A stretch of DNA of 64,000 bases from Burkholderiales bacterium (GTDB lineage: Bacteria; Pseudomonadota; Gammaproteobacteria; Burkholderiales; Casimicrobiaceae). Both the position numbers and the translations under genes were made by a program. Each line of letters starts with the position of its first letter. Position 1 is the first letter of the stretch. Below are positions 7,868 to 16,737 of this stretch, one piece after another. The notes below the pieces were generated by a model, which did not search any database, had not been told where the DNA came from, and saw only the letters and a list, made by a program, of their open reading frames with translations. The stretch is taken from assembly GCA_020851235.1 (NCBI GenBank), contig JADZDD010000025.1:1-64000 (forward strand). The letters run 5' to 3'.

Positions 7868-9067
7868 TCAAAAGGAAAGGCTGCGCCCGTCCGCTGGCCC
7901 TTGCGCGGTCATGGATGCGAACGCGAGGGGCGCGGCTCGCGCGCCCGGACGGCTTTGCGCCGACGCAGTCAGGTTCTTCTGGAAGAACGCGGTCAGCTCG
8001 TCGAATGGGATCTTGTCCATCCTGTCGTACAGATCCACATGGACGGCGCCCGGAACGATCACGAGTTCCTTCGGCTCTGCCGCCGCCGCATAGGCGGTCT
8101 CGCTGAAGTAGCGCGAGTGCGCTTTCTCGCCATGCACCAGGAGGATCGGCCGCGGCGAGATCTCTTTGATGGTGGTGAGGATCGGCAGGTTCATGAACGG
8201 CAGCGGCGTGGTGATGGTCCAGGCGTTGCCGGAGTTGACCGCGCGCGGGTGGTAGCCGCGCGGCGTGCGGTAGTAGTCGTGGTACTCGACCAGGAACGGT
8301 GCCTCGCCACCTTTCAGCTCGTTGTACGGCGGCTGGTAGGCCGGACTTCCGCTTTCCGCGTCCTTCCAGCGCTGTTGGCTCAGTTGCTCCAGCGTCTGCG
8401 CGCGCTGTTCCAGGGTCATGCTGTCGTTGTAGCCCCTCGACATGACGCGCGTCATGTCGTACATGGTGCTGGCCACGACTGCCTTGATGCGCTTGTCCAC
8501 GGCAGCCGCACTCAGCGCCATGCCACCCCAGCCGCAGATGCCGATGACGCCGATGCGTTCACGATCGACATTGGGTTGCAGGCCCAGGAAATCCACTGCA
8601 GCGCTGAAATCCTCGACGCTGATGTCCGGTGAGGCGACATTGCGCGGCTCGCCGCTGCTTTCGCCGGTGTAGGACGGATCGAAGGCCAGCGTAATGAATT
8701 CGCGCTCCGCCATCGTTTGCGCGTAGAGGCCGGACGACTGCTCTTTCACGGCACCGAAGGGGCCGCCGACGGCAAGCGCCGCGAGCTTGCCGCGGGCGCG
8801 CTTCGGCACGTACAGGTCGGCCGCCAGGGTGATGCCGTAGCGGTTCTTGAAGCTGACCTTCTTATGGTCAACCTTGTCGCTCTTCGGGAACGTCTTGTCC
8901 CACTTGGTGCCGAGCGTCACTTGCGATCGCGCCATGGCCGGGCCCGTCGCAGCGATGCCGACGCCCAAGGCGGCGATCCCGGTGCCGGTTGCCTTCAGCA
9001 GGGCGCGGCGGCCTATATCGAGGCCACCGGGCCGGACGCTGCCGCTCGTTTCAATGTTCGTGGTCAT
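7868..9067 (-). CDS. Tat-exported alpha/beta hydrolase
   Basis: The 399-residue protein starts with a twin-arginine signal (DIGRRALLKATGTG, arginines at 20-21, cleavage near AMA-RS, about residue 46), so it should be exported folded to the periplasm. The mature part is an alpha/beta hydrolase of the dienelactone-hydrolase / YcjY-like class. Its nucleophile region reads GICGWGGMAL, there is an Asp-containing LVHGEKAHS region, and the C-terminal histidine is in PGAVHVDLYD. The usual GxSxG serine is absent, so the cysteine or another residue would have to act. ATG 9067 was chosen because the Tat motif follows at once. It probably forms an operon with the lipoprotein gene upstream. The substrate is unknown. 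Confidence 0.8.
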   Translation of the reverse strand: MTTNIETSGSVRPGGLDIGRRALLKATGTGIAALGVGIAATGPAMARSQVTLGTKWDKTFPKSDKVDHKKVSFKNRYGITLAADLYVPKRARGKLAALAVGGPFGAVKEQSSGLYAQTMAEREFITLAFDPSYTGESSGEPRNVASPDISVEDFSAAVDFLGLQPNVDRERIGVIGICGWGGMALSAAAVDKRIKAVVASTMYDMTRVMSRGYNDSMTLEQRAQTLEQLSQQRWKDAESGSPAYQPPYNELKGGEAPFLVEYHDYYRTPRGYHPRAVNSGNAWTITTPLPFMNLPILTTIKEISPRPILLVHGEKAHSRYFSETAYAAAAEPKELVIVPGAVHVDLYDRMDKIPFDELTAFFQKNLTASAQSRPGARAAPLAFASMTAQGPADGRSLSF

Positions 9068-9146
9068 GATGAGATTTACTTTCACAGGAATAGCTGTTGT
9101 GGGGTGCGTGATGGACCTGGTGTTCCAGTTCACGCGGCCAGTCGGT

Positions 9147-9665
9147 TCAGTGCGCGACGCGCTCGATCCGCACCTTGTACGGCCCGGGCCGAGACAGGAC
9201 GGACAGGCCTTCATCCACCTTGCCCAGCGGCAGCAGGCTGCGCGAATACGAGCGAGGCTTGATGAAGAGCGCCAGGTTGCCCCAGGGGGCGTAGTGGGTG
9301 AGCTCGCCGGCCACGGGTGCCATGCCATCGGGCGCGCCCTGCGTGGACAGCTTGCGCGGCAGGTCGGACACGCGCTCGATGGTGTCGTAGTCGGTCATCG
9401 TCAACGACAGCGGCAGCAGCGACGCGAAATCCCTGGCGGTGGCGTTGTCGTACAGGGTGGCGGTGGCGACCTGCTCACCGACGATCAGGCGGATCTTCAT
9501 GGTGGACTCCTTCGAGGGTGCCGACGGAGCGCCTGCCGACGTTTGGGCGGCCGAGTTGCCGGGGGTGCAAGCGGCCAGCCCGAGGAGGGCGCTGGCCAGC
9601 AGTGCCAGCGTTCCGCGCCGCAACTGACACATGGACATGGGGGAGGGCTTCTTCATGCCCGGCAT
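9147..9665 (-). CDS. Cyclophilin-like fold lipoprotein
   Basis: The 172-residue protein has a lipoprotein signal ending LLGLAAC (Cys about residue 33), then a linker, then a small beta domain starting MKIRLIVGEQVATATL. ARDFASLLPLSLTMTDYD, SDLPRKLSTQGAPDG and YAPWGNLALF are hallmarks of the cyclophilin-like family (PF18050 type). No enzymatic activity is established for these. It should be membrane-anchored in the envelope and shares a transcription unit with the Tat-exported hydrolase 79 bases downstream. It is divergent from the LysR gene. Confidence 0.8.
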   Translation of the reverse strand: MPGMKKPSPMSMCQLRRGTLALLASALLGLAACTPGNSAAQTSAGAPSAPSKESTMKIRLIVGEQVATATLYDNATARDFASLLPLSLTMTDYDTIERVSDLPRKLSTQGAPDGMAPVAGELTHYAPWGNLALFIKPRSYSRSLLPLGKVDEGLSVLSRPGPYKVRIERVAH

Positions 9666-9763
9666 CTTGCGCGCTGGAAGGCATCCTGACTAGCTAATGC
9701 TTGCTTAACAGCTAAATAAGGCACACTAATCAGTGTTTTCGCGATCTCATGGGAGAGGGAGCC
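9666..9763. promoter_or_regulatory. Divergent promoter region with LysR-type sites
   Basis: This A/T-rich spacer separates the LysR gene from the lipoprotein/hydrolase unit. Two direct AGCTAA copies (9692-9697 and 9710-9715) and a T-N11-A element (T at 9702, A at 9714) are what a LysR regulator would bind. The layout suggests autoregulation and control of the divergent operon. Confidence 0.5.
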
Positions 9764-10684
9764 ATGGCTCGACGCAACCTCAACGACCTTCTGTACTTCG
9801 TGACCATCGCGCGCGAAGGCAGCTTCACGCGCGCCGCGGCGCACCTGGGAGTGACGCAATCGGCATTGAGCCAGGCGATCAAGGGCCTGGAGGCGCGGCT
9901 GCAGATCCGGTTGCTGACCCGCACCACGCGCAGTGTCTCGCCGACGGCAGCGGGCGAGCGCCTGCTCAACGCCATCGGCCATCGGTTCGACGAGATCGAG
10001 TCCGAACTGGACGAACTGACCGAACTGCGGGACAAGCCTGCAGGGACGGTGCGCATCACCTGCGGCGACACCATCCTGCGCAGCACGCTGCTTCCCAAGC
10101 TCGCACCGCTGCTGCGCGACTACCCGGACGTCAAGATCGAGTTCGATGTGAACTACGGCTTCAGGGACATCGTTGCGGACCGCTTCGATGCGGGCGTGCG
10201 GCTGGGCGACACCATCGACAAGGACATGATCGCGGTGCCCATCGGGCCACCGCTGCGCATGGCGATTGCCGCGTCGCCCGAGTACTTCGCGTCGCGCCCC
10301 ATCCCCAGGAAGCCGCACGACCTGTTGCACCACAACTGCATCAACATGCGCATGCAGACCCGTGGCGGCATCTACGTGTGGGACTTCATGCGACGGGGCC
10401 GACAGGTGAATGTGCGCGTTGACGGCCAGCTCATCTTCAACACGACGCCGAACATGGTGGACGCCGCACTCCTGGGACTGGGCATTGCCGCGCTACCCGA
10501 AGAGGACTTCGCGCCGCACATCGAGGAAGGCCGCCTGGTGCGCGTGCTGGAGAGTTGGTGCGAGCCGTTTCCGGGCTTCTTCCTGTACTACCCCAACCGC
10601 CGGCAGCCGTCGCCGGCGTTCTCACTGGTCGTGAACGCGTTGCGCTACACCAAGCCGAGCCGGTCGAAGGCGTCGCTTGTGTGA
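9764..10684 (+). CDS. LysR-family transcriptional regulator
   Basis: The 306-residue protein has an N-terminal winged HTH (NLNDLLYFVTIAREGSFTRA, then LGVTQSALSQAIKGLE, about residues 5-50) and a type 2 periplasmic-binding-like effector domain beginning near residue 90. The ATG at 9764 follows GGGAGAGGGA; an in-frame ATG at 9749 has no such site. It diverges from the cyclophilin-like lipoprotein and hydrolase genes, the classic arrangement of a LysR regulator with its target. The effector is unknown. Confidence 0.9.
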   Translation: MARRNLNDLLYFVTIAREGSFTRAAAHLGVTQSALSQAIKGLEARLQIRLLTRTTRSVSPTAAGERLLNAIGHRFDEIESELDELTELRDKPAGTVRITCGDTILRSTLLPKLAPLLRDYPDVKIEFDVNYGFRDIVADRFDAGVRLGDTIDKDMIAVPIGPPLRMAIAASPEYFASRPIPRKPHDLLHHNCINMRMQTRGGIYVWDFMRRGRQVNVRVDGQLIFNTTPNMVDAALLGLGIAALPEEDFAPHIEEGRLVRVLESWCEPFPGFFLYYPNRRQPSPAFSLVVNALRYTKPSRSKASLV

Positions 10685-10945
10685 CCGTGCGAGCAGCAGC
10701 CGCGCAGACCGTTCGTTCTCTCGGCCGAAATTCGGCGTGCGCCGCCTTGCGGCGGCGAGTTGTACGAGTTCGTGTGGCACCAGCCGCCGTTCGCGCGAAA
10801 AGCGCCGCGAACCCCTCCCAATCCCACAATAGACCCCACGGAGTGCGCGCTTCGCCGCAACGCACTGAGACAGCCTGGGACAAGACGACCCCAGGCCACA
10901 ACGGGTTGGCTGGTTCTCGGGGATCGCTTGGGATCCCCTGAAAAC

Positions 10946-10966
10946 TCACTCGACGTTTTGCACCTG
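10946..10966. repeat. yicC 3' end, right copy of the island-flanking repeat
   Basis: This is the last 21 bases of intact yicC including its stop. It pairs with 5628-5648 at 20 of 21 positions in direct orientation. The interval between the copies is about 5.3 kb and contains only accessory genes. Confidence 0.65.
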
Positions 10967-11812
10967 CTCGCGCATCTGTTCGATCAGGACCTTCAGTTCG
11001 AGCGAGGCCTGCGTGACCTCGGCGTCGACCGACTTCGAGCCCAGCGTATTGGCTTCCCGATGCAGTTCCTGCGCGAGGAAGTCGAGTCGCTTGCCGGCGC
11101 TGCCGCCGGCGGCGACCACGCGGCGGACCTCGGCGACGTGGGCGGTGAGGCGCGCGAGTTCCTCGGCGACGTCGACCTTGGTGGCAAACAGCGCGAGTTC
11201 CTGCTTGAGCCGGTCCTCGTTGGGATCGAGGTTCGCCTCGCGCAAGCGTGTCGCGAGCTTGTCGGAGTACGCGGCGTGGATCGCCGGCACGCGGGGCAGC
11301 ACGCGCGCCACCTGCGTCTCGATGCCGTTGCAGCAGGAGAAAAGTACCGCCGCGGTTTTTTCGCCCTCGCGGCGACGCGCCGCCGCGAGTTCGTGCAGGG
11401 CTTCGGCGACGAGGGCGGTCAGACGCTCCACGAGCAGGGTCGACGGAATCGTCGGCTCGGCAAGAACTCCCGGCCAGCGCAGGATCTCGTGGACCGACAG
11501 CGGCCGGGCCGCGGGCACGCTGCGCGCGACTTCCGCCGCAGCCAGCGCAAGGTCGGCCACGCGCTGCGGATCCACGGCAAGGCTTGCCGCCCCCTGCTGG
11601 GTGCGGTTGAGCGTGACGCGGCACTCGACCTTGCCGCGCCGAAGCGCGGCGGCAAGCATCTCGCGCAGGGCGGGCTCCAGGGCACGCACTTCGTCGGGCA
11701 GGCGCAGGGCGAGATCGAGAAAGCGGTGATTGACCGAGCGCAGATCCACACTCAGGGTAAGGCCCGGCAATTCGGCCGTGGTCGCCGCAAAGCCGGTCAT
11801 GCTTACGATCAT
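10946..11812 (-). CDS. yicC: YicC family endoribonuclease
   Basis: The 288-residue protein spans the full family. The N-terminal YicC-like domain begins MIVSMTGFA with DLRSVNHRFLDL. The C-terminal DUF1732 region contains GKRLDFLAQELHREANTLGSKS and the conserved tail ELKVLIEQMREQVQNVE. E. coli YicC is an endoribonuclease implicated in RyhB turnover and stationary-phase survival. In many betaproteobacteria gmk follows directly; here gmk lies about 6 kb away beyond the proposed island. It is divergent from the protein kinase gene. Confidence 0.93.
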   Translation of the reverse strand: MIVSMTGFAATTAELPGLTLSVDLRSVNHRFLDLALRLPDEVRALEPALREMLAAALRRGKVECRVTLNRTQQGAASLAVDPQRVADLALAAAEVARSVPAARPLSVHEILRWPGVLAEPTIPSTLLVERLTALVAEALHELAAARRREGEKTAAVLFSCCNGIETQVARVLPRVPAIHAAYSDKLATRLREANLDPNEDRLKQELALFATKVDVAEELARLTAHVAEVRRVVAAGGSAGKRLDFLAQELHREANTLGSKSVDAEVTQASLELKVLIEQMREQVQNVE

Positions 11813-12147
11813 CAGGGTTTTCCGGGAGATAAGGCCCTATCACCAGGGCCGGGTCGGGCCAGAATCTTCCTCTTTTCGCGGTCGCGACCGAAGCGCTGCG
11901 ATGGCGGCGAAAGCCGCCACAAGAGGCCGATTCTTTACTTTCGCGATCGGGTTGTCGAGAATGTAGGCGTTAACGGCGGGCCACGCAAGCAGGCATGTCG
12001 ATGGTGGCATGCGAATTGCAAGATGGCAGCCATCGCCAGTGGGTCGCGGCATGGATCCACGCCTTCGTCCACCCATCTCGCCGCCGACCCCACCGACCCA
12101 ACGACCGACCGCCGCCCGCGGTTTCCCGGCGCAAAGCATCGACTTCC
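11813..12147. promoter_or_regulatory. Divergent yicC / kinase intergenic region with GNRA hairpin
   Basis: No gene is supported. A perfect 7-bp stem TGGCGGC/GCCGCCA with a GAAA tetraloop lies at 11902-11919. On the plus strand it would sit in the leader of the kinase transcript. The kinase frame is open back to 11995, but that part has no family similarity and is treated as non-coding. Confidence 0.4.
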
Positions 12148-13086
12148 ATGCCCGTCACCAATCAGGCCCTCGCCGGCGGTTACCAGCTGCTCAATTACCG
12201 GGTCGATCGGCAGATCAGCCGCGGCGGGTTCTCGATCGTCTACCGCGCCTTCGACGAGGAAGGCGTGCCGGTCGCGATCAAGGAATACCTGCCTTCGTCG
12301 CTCGTGCTGCGTACCGAGGGTGACATCGTGCGCGCGAGTTCGGCCGAGAACCTGACCTCGTTCCGGTACGGGATGAAGTGCTTCTTCGAGGAGGGTCGCG
12401 CGCTCGCCAAGATCAACCACCCGAACGTGGTGCGCGTGCTGAATTTTTTCCGCGCCAACGAAACGGTGTACATGGTGATGCGCTACGAGCGCGGCCGCAC
12501 GCTGCAGCAGCACATCCAGATGCGGCAGGACCAGATGTCGGAGCGGCTGGTGCGCCACGTGTTCATGCATCTGCTGAACGGCTTGCGCGAGGTGCACACG
12601 CACAAGCTGCTGCATCTGGACATCAAGCCCGCCAACATCTACCTGCGCACCGACGGCAGCCCGGTGCTGCTCGACTTCGGCGCCGCGCGCCAGACGCTCA
12701 CCAGCGCGCGACCCAAGCTCGCACCGATGTACACGCCGGGCTTCGCCGCGCCGGAGCAGTACCGCGAGCCCGACCGGTTGGGGCCCTGGACCGACGTCTA
12801 CGGTGTGGGCGCGTCGATGTTCGCCTGTCTTGCCGCCTTCGCCCCGCAGGCGGCCGACGCACGCGTCTCCGAGGACCATCTCGTTTCCGCCAAGAAGATC
12901 TGGGCCGGTCAATACTCGGACAACATCCTCGAGGTGATCGACTGGTGTCTGCGCCTCGATCCGCTCGAGCGCCCGCAAAGCGTGTTCGCGCTGCAGAAGG
13001 CGATCCGTGACATCCCGCCGATCAAGCGCAAGCTCGGCTTCTTCGGCAGCCTGAAGAAGATGCTGTTCTCCGAGATCGGCGCCTGA
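12148..13086 (+). CDS. Serine/threonine protein kinase (bacterial Hanks type, non-RD)
   Basis: This is a 312-residue, single-domain cytoplasmic kinase. Visible elements are a glycine-rich loop ISRGGFSIVYRAF, the VAIKEYLP lysine, the catalytic loop HLDIKPANI, the DFGAAR magnesium motif and the APEQY P+1 region. The catalytic loop has Leu where RD kinases have Arg, so activation-loop phosphorylation may not be needed. No extracellular sensor or transmembrane segment is present; a basic tail (IKRKLGFFGSLKKML) might touch the membrane. ATG 12148 is the last methionine before the conserved domain. The PP2C phosphatase gene follows within 45 bases, so the two form a reversible phosphorylation pair. 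Confidence 0.9.
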   Translation: MPVTNQALAGGYQLLNYRVDRQISRGGFSIVYRAFDEEGVPVAIKEYLPSSLVLRTEGDIVRASSAENLTSFRYGMKCFFEEGRALAKINHPNVVRVLNFFRANETVYMVMRYERGRTLQQHIQMRQDQMSERLVRHVFMHLLNGLREVHTHKLLHLDIKPANIYLRTDGSPVLLDFGAARQTLTSARPKLAPMYTPGFAAPEQYREPDRLGPWTDVYGVGASMFACLAAFAPQAADARVSEDHLVSAKKIWAGQYSDNILEVIDWCLRLDPLERPQSVFALQKAIRDIPPIKRKLGFFGSLKKMLFSEIGA

Positions 13087-13130
13087 GGTTTCCGTCCCTC
13101 GACTCCGGTATCGGAAATTCACGTCCGCGC

Positions 13131-14051
13131 ATGCGCTTCACGATCTTCCAGGAGTCGCGCAAGGGGTCGCGCAAGACCAACCAGGACCGCATCGCGTACA
13201 CCTACAGTCGCGACACGCTCCTGCTCGTCGTCGCCGACGGCATGGGTGGACACGCCGGGGGTGAGATCGCCGCGCAGATCGCGGCGCGGCTTTTCATCGA
13301 GCGCTTCCAGCAGGAGGCCAAGCCGATCCTCAAGAATCCGCTCAAGTTCCTGCAGGATACGATGCTGCGCGCGCACGCGGCGCTGGGCTCGTACGCCAAC
13401 CAGTTCTCGATGCTGGAAACCCCGCGCACGACCTGCGTCGCGTGCATCGTCCAGGCCGGGCACGCGTACTGGTGTCACGTCGGCGACTCGCGACTCTACC
13501 TCTTCCGCCAGGGTGGGCTCATCGGGGCGACCAAGGATCACTCGAAAGTGCAGTACCTGGTCGACCAGGGCATCATCGGTGCCGGGGAGGTGGCGGCGCA
13601 TCCCGACCGCAACAAGATTTTCAGCTGCCTCGGTGGACTCGTCGATCCGGTGATCGACCTGTCGCGGCGAACGCCGCTTCGTAACGGCGACGTCCTCGTG
13701 CTGTGCACCGATGGCCTGTGGAGCGTCATGGACCAGCACGAGATTTCCACCTGGCTCACCTCGACGCCGATCCTGACCACGGCGCCGCAGATGATGCGCG
13801 AAGGCGAGAAGCGCGGCGGCCCCGAGGGCGACAACCTGTCGGCGATCGTCGTGCGCTGGGGTCCGGAAACCCTGACCGACGAGCAGACGACGACGGTCAC
13901 CGAATCGCTCGGCATCGGCGACTTCGAGACGCAGATCGAGCGCACGCTCACGCTCACCGATCGCAAGGGGACGCAGCGCGACCTCACCGACGACGAGATC
14001 GAGCATGCGATCGAGGAGATCCAGTCGACCATACAAAAGTATCGCCGCTAG
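13131..14051 (+). CDS. PP2C-family protein phosphatase
   Basis: The 306-residue protein has the PP2C metal-binding motifs: NQDRI, VADGMGGHAGGE, CHVGDSRLY, CTDGLWS and GDNLSAIVVRW. It should be a cytoplasmic Mn/Mg-dependent Ser/Thr phosphatase, presumably reversing the adjacent kinase. The last 60 residues or so are an acidic, probably helical tail beyond the catalytic domain. No transmembrane segment is seen. In Burkholderia-like genomes this pair commonly sits beside yicC, as here. Confidence 0.92.
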   Translation: MRFTIFQESRKGSRKTNQDRIAYTYSRDTLLLVVADGMGGHAGGEIAAQIAARLFIERFQQEAKPILKNPLKFLQDTMLRAHAALGSYANQFSMLETPRTTCVACIVQAGHAYWCHVGDSRLYLFRQGGLIGATKDHSKVQYLVDQGIIGAGEVAAHPDRNKIFSCLGGLVDPVIDLSRRTPLRNGDVLVLCTDGLWSVMDQHEISTWLTSTPILTTAPQMMREGEKRGGPEGDNLSAIVVRWGPETLTDEQTTTVTESLGIGDFETQIERTLTLTDRKGTQRDLTDDEIEHAIEEIQSTIQKYRR

Positions 14052-14073
14052 CGGCGATGCATGGGGTACCCCG

Positions 14074-14784
14074 ATGCGCCAGCTCATCATCGACACCGAG
14101 ACGACCGGCCTCGACCCGCGCGATGCGCATCGCATCATCGAATTCGCGGCGCTCGAACTCGTCGATCGGCGTCCGACCGGACGGACGCTCCATCTGCACT
14201 TCGATCCCGAGCGCGAGATCGACGCCGGCGCGACCGAGGTCCACGGCAAGACCTGGGACGACCTCAAGGGTCGGCCGCGCTTTCGCGATCACGCCGCCGA
14301 GATCGTCGAATTCGTGCGCGGCGCGCAATGGGTGATCCACAACGCGCCGTTCGACATCGCATTCATCGATCACGAGTTCGAGCTCGTCGACGGGTCACCG
14401 TCGGCGACGCTCCACGACGGTGTCATCGATACGCTGGCGCTCGCCCGCGAGATGTTCCCGGGAAAGCGCAACAATCTCGACGCGTTGTGCGAGCGTTTCG
14501 GCGTCTCGAATGCGCAGCGCACGCTGCACGGTGCCTTGCTCGACGCGCAACTCCTGGCCGAGGTTTACCTCGCCATGACGCGTGGTCAGGAGTCGCTCAC
14601 GATCGACATGGGCGAGGGCGGCGGGCTTGCCGCGCTCGCGCTGCCCGCGATGGCGGGCGGGCGCGCCGCGATCGCGGTCATTGCGCCCACGGCCGAGGAG
14701 CGCGCGGCCCACGAGGCGTACCTCGATGCGCTGGAGCGCGAGACACGAGGGCCGTGCCTGTGGCGCGCGACGGCATGGACCTGA
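14074..14784 (+). CDS. dnaQ: DNA polymerase III epsilon subunit / DnaQ-like 3'-5' exonuclease
   Basis: The 236-residue protein has the DEDDh exonuclease motifs: IIDTETTGLD at the N-terminus, HNAPFDIAFID in the middle and LHGALLDAQLLAEVY (H..D) toward the end. It proofreads for the replicative polymerase; the length matches epsilon rather than a shorter RNase T. ATG 14074 puts the first motif at residue 4. The next gene starts 10 bases before its stop, indicating translational coupling. Confidence 0.9.
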   Translation: MRQLIIDTETTGLDPRDAHRIIEFAALELVDRRPTGRTLHLHFDPEREIDAGATEVHGKTWDDLKGRPRFRDHAAEIVEFVRGAQWVIHNAPFDIAFIDHEFELVDGSPSATLHDGVIDTLALAREMFPGKRNNLDALCERFGVSNAQRTLHGALLDAQLLAEVYLAMTRGQESLTIDMGEGGGLAALALPAMAGGRAAIAVIAPTAEERAAHEAYLDALERETRGPCLWRATAWT

Positions 14785-15227
14785 TCCTTTGGCGTCACGC
14801 GGAAGCCGAGGTCGGTGTCCCGGATCTCAACCGCCGCCTGACCGCCAAGGGTGTCAAGCAGGCCGCGCGCATGGCAGCGTGGCTCGATGCGCGCCTGCCC
14901 GACACCTGCCGCATCCTCGTGTCTCCCGCCGATCGCGCGCAGCAAACCGCGCAGGCGCTCGGACGAAAATTCCGCACGCTGCCGGAACTGGCGCCGGGAG
15001 CGAGCGCCACCGCGGCGCTTGCCGCCGCGAACTGGCCCGATGCGCGCGAGCCGGCGCTCATCGTCGGCCATCAACCGACGCTCGGGCTCGTCGCGTCGCG
15101 GCTGCTCTGCGGCGAGGAGACGTACTGGTCGGTGCGCAAGGGCGCCGTGTGGTGGCTGTCGCTGCGTGCGCGCGAGGCGGTCGACGCCGTGGTCGTCAAG
15201 GCGGTCCTCGCGCCGGAATTCGTCTAG
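14775..15227 (+). CDS. sixA: SixA-like histidine phosphatase
   Basis: The 150-residue protein begins MDLILWRHAEAE, the RHG motif of the histidine phosphatase superfamily. RILVSPADRAQQTA and LIVGHQPTLG supply the second Arg and His. SixA dephosphorylates phosphohistidine on HPt domains or PTS proteins. It overlaps dnaQ by 10 bases and is convergent with ppx (7 bases apart). The specific partner is unknown. Confidence 0.85.
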   Translation: MDLILWRHAEAEVGVPDLNRRLTAKGVKQAARMAAWLDARLPDTCRILVSPADRAQQTAQALGRKFRTLPELAPGASATAALAAANWPDAREPALIVGHQPTLGLVASRLLCGEETYWSVRKGAVWWLSLRAREAVDAVVVKAVLAPEFV

Positions 15228-15234
15228 GTCGCGC

Positions 15235-16737
15235 TCACGCTTTCCAGCTTCGTCCTGCGGCGCGCCACTGCGCGCGCTCGAGGTCGAGGAGGTGCGCGGT
15301 CAGGGGGTGCTGCTTGAGCCAGCGTTGGGCCAGGCGAAAGCGAATCGACTTGTGGACGCGCAGCGTGATGCGCGGGACCTCGACCGCGCGGCGGGCGTGG
15401 TGGAACAGCACGGCGAGCCTCAGCGCGAGCACCTGCGCTGCCGTATCGGCCTCGCGGATCGCGGGGATCGCCTTGGTGAGACTGCCACGGCAGCCGAGGA
15501 CGAGCGCGGCGATATAGCGTTGCTCCTGCGCCGAGAATCCCGGCATGTCGGTGTTGTGGATGATGTACGCGCCGTGCTTGTGAAAGCCGATGTGCGAGAC
15601 CGTCTGGCCGATCTCGTGCAGCAGTCCTGCCCACTCGACGAGTTGCGCGTGTCGCGTATCCGGCGCGGGTGACGCGGCCAGGTAGAGCGCACGCGCCATC
15701 GCCGCGACGCGTCTCGCGTGCGCTCGATCGATGTGGTAGCGCTCGGACAGGCTCGCCACGGTCAGCGCCCGCGTATCGCGCTGCGCGGTGCGACCCAGGA
15801 GGTCGTAGAGGACACCCAGACGCAGCGCGCCACCGACCGGGTCGATCCGCGCGATGCGCAATTCGGCGACGGCCGCGGCCATCACGGCGAAACCGCCGGC
15901 CAATACGGGAGCGCGCTCCGGCTTGACGCCGAGCGGTGCGAGCCGGTCGGTGCGACCGGCCTCGATCATCCGCCGCCGCAATTGGGCAAGTCCCTGTGCC
16001 GTGATGCCACCGGCGGACCATCCGTTCTCCTCCAGGAGCGCGGCGAGCGCAAGTGCCGTACCCGAGGAGGCGAAGGCCGCCTTCCAGTGCTCGCGCCCGA
16101 ACTCGCGGGCGATCGCTTCGATCTCGGCTCGGGCGTGCGTTTCGGCCTTGCGAAACGCCGAGGCGCGCAGCGAGCCGCTCGCGAAGAACATCGAGGTCAT
16201 GGTCACGCAGCCCAGCTTGAGTGAGGCGAGGCGCTCGGGGACCATGCCACGGCCGACGATGAATTCGGTCGACCCGCCGCCGATGTCGATCACGAGCCGT
16301 GGCTCGCGCGCCACCGGCAGGACGTGCGCCACGCCGAGGTAGATGAGGCGCGCTTCCTCGTGTCCGCCGATGACGTCGATGGGAAATCCGAGCGCGGCCT
16401 CGGCCTGCGGCAGGAACGAGCCGGCGTTGCGCGCCACGCGGAAGGTGTTGGTCGCGACGGCGCGAACCGCCGAGGGATGCAATCCCGAGAGCCGTTCGCG
16501 GAAGCGCGCGAGGCAGGCGAGCGCGGCCTTGCGGGCGGCGAGCGTCAGGTTGCCGTTGGCATCGATCCCCGCCCCCAGGCGGATCGTCTCGCGCCACGTG
16601 TCGAGGCTGAAGATCTGGGTCCCCTCGACACGGCCGATCTCGAGCCGGAAGCTGTTGCTGCCCAGATCGACGACGGCCAGCGTCTCGGGTCGGGCGCGTG
16701 CGGCGAGGCGGGCGAGGGTTCGGGGGAGGTGACGCAT
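15235..16737 (-). CDS. ppx: Exopolyphosphatase / guanosine pentaphosphatase (Ppx/GppA)
   Basis: The 500-residue protein carries the ASKHA ATPase-fold motifs: AVVDLGSNSFRLEIGR, GGHEEARLIYLGV and LVIDIGGGSTEFIVG. An HD-like C-terminal region (YHIDRAHARRVA, LHEIGQTVSHIGFHKHG) is typical of Ppx. It hydrolyses polyphosphate and possibly pppGpp in the cytoplasm. ATG 16737 was chosen since the family core starts about 20 residues later; upstream sequence in frame lacks similarity. It is divergent from ilvA. Confidence 0.92.
   Translation of the reverse strand: MRHLPRTLARLAARARPETLAVVDLGSNSFRLEIGRVEGTQIFSLDTWRETIRLGAGIDANGNLTLAARKAALACLARFRERLSGLHPSAVRAVATNTFRVARNAGSFLPQAEAALGFPIDVIGGHEEARLIYLGVAHVLPVAREPRLVIDIGGGSTEFIVGRGMVPERLASLKLGCVTMTSMFFASGSLRASAFRKAETHARAEIEAIAREFGREHWKAAFASSGTALALAALLEENGWSAGGITAQGLAQLRRRMIEAGRTDRLAPLGVKPERAPVLAGGFAVMAAAVAELRIARIDPVGGALRLGVLYDLLGRTAQRDTRALTVASLSERYHIDRAHARRVAAMARALYLAASPAPDTRHAQLVEWAGLLHEIGQTVSHIGFHKHGAYIIHNTDMPGFSAQEQRYIAALVLGCRGSLTKAIPAIREADTAAQVLALRLAVLFHHARRAVEVPRITLRVHKSIRFRLAQRWLKQHPLTAHLLDLERAQWRAAGRSWKA

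Noticed and set aside
5877-10684. Insertion sequence or integrase gene inside the proposed island
   Set aside because: No DDE transposase, tyrosine recombinase or terminal inverted repeat was found among the readable frames.
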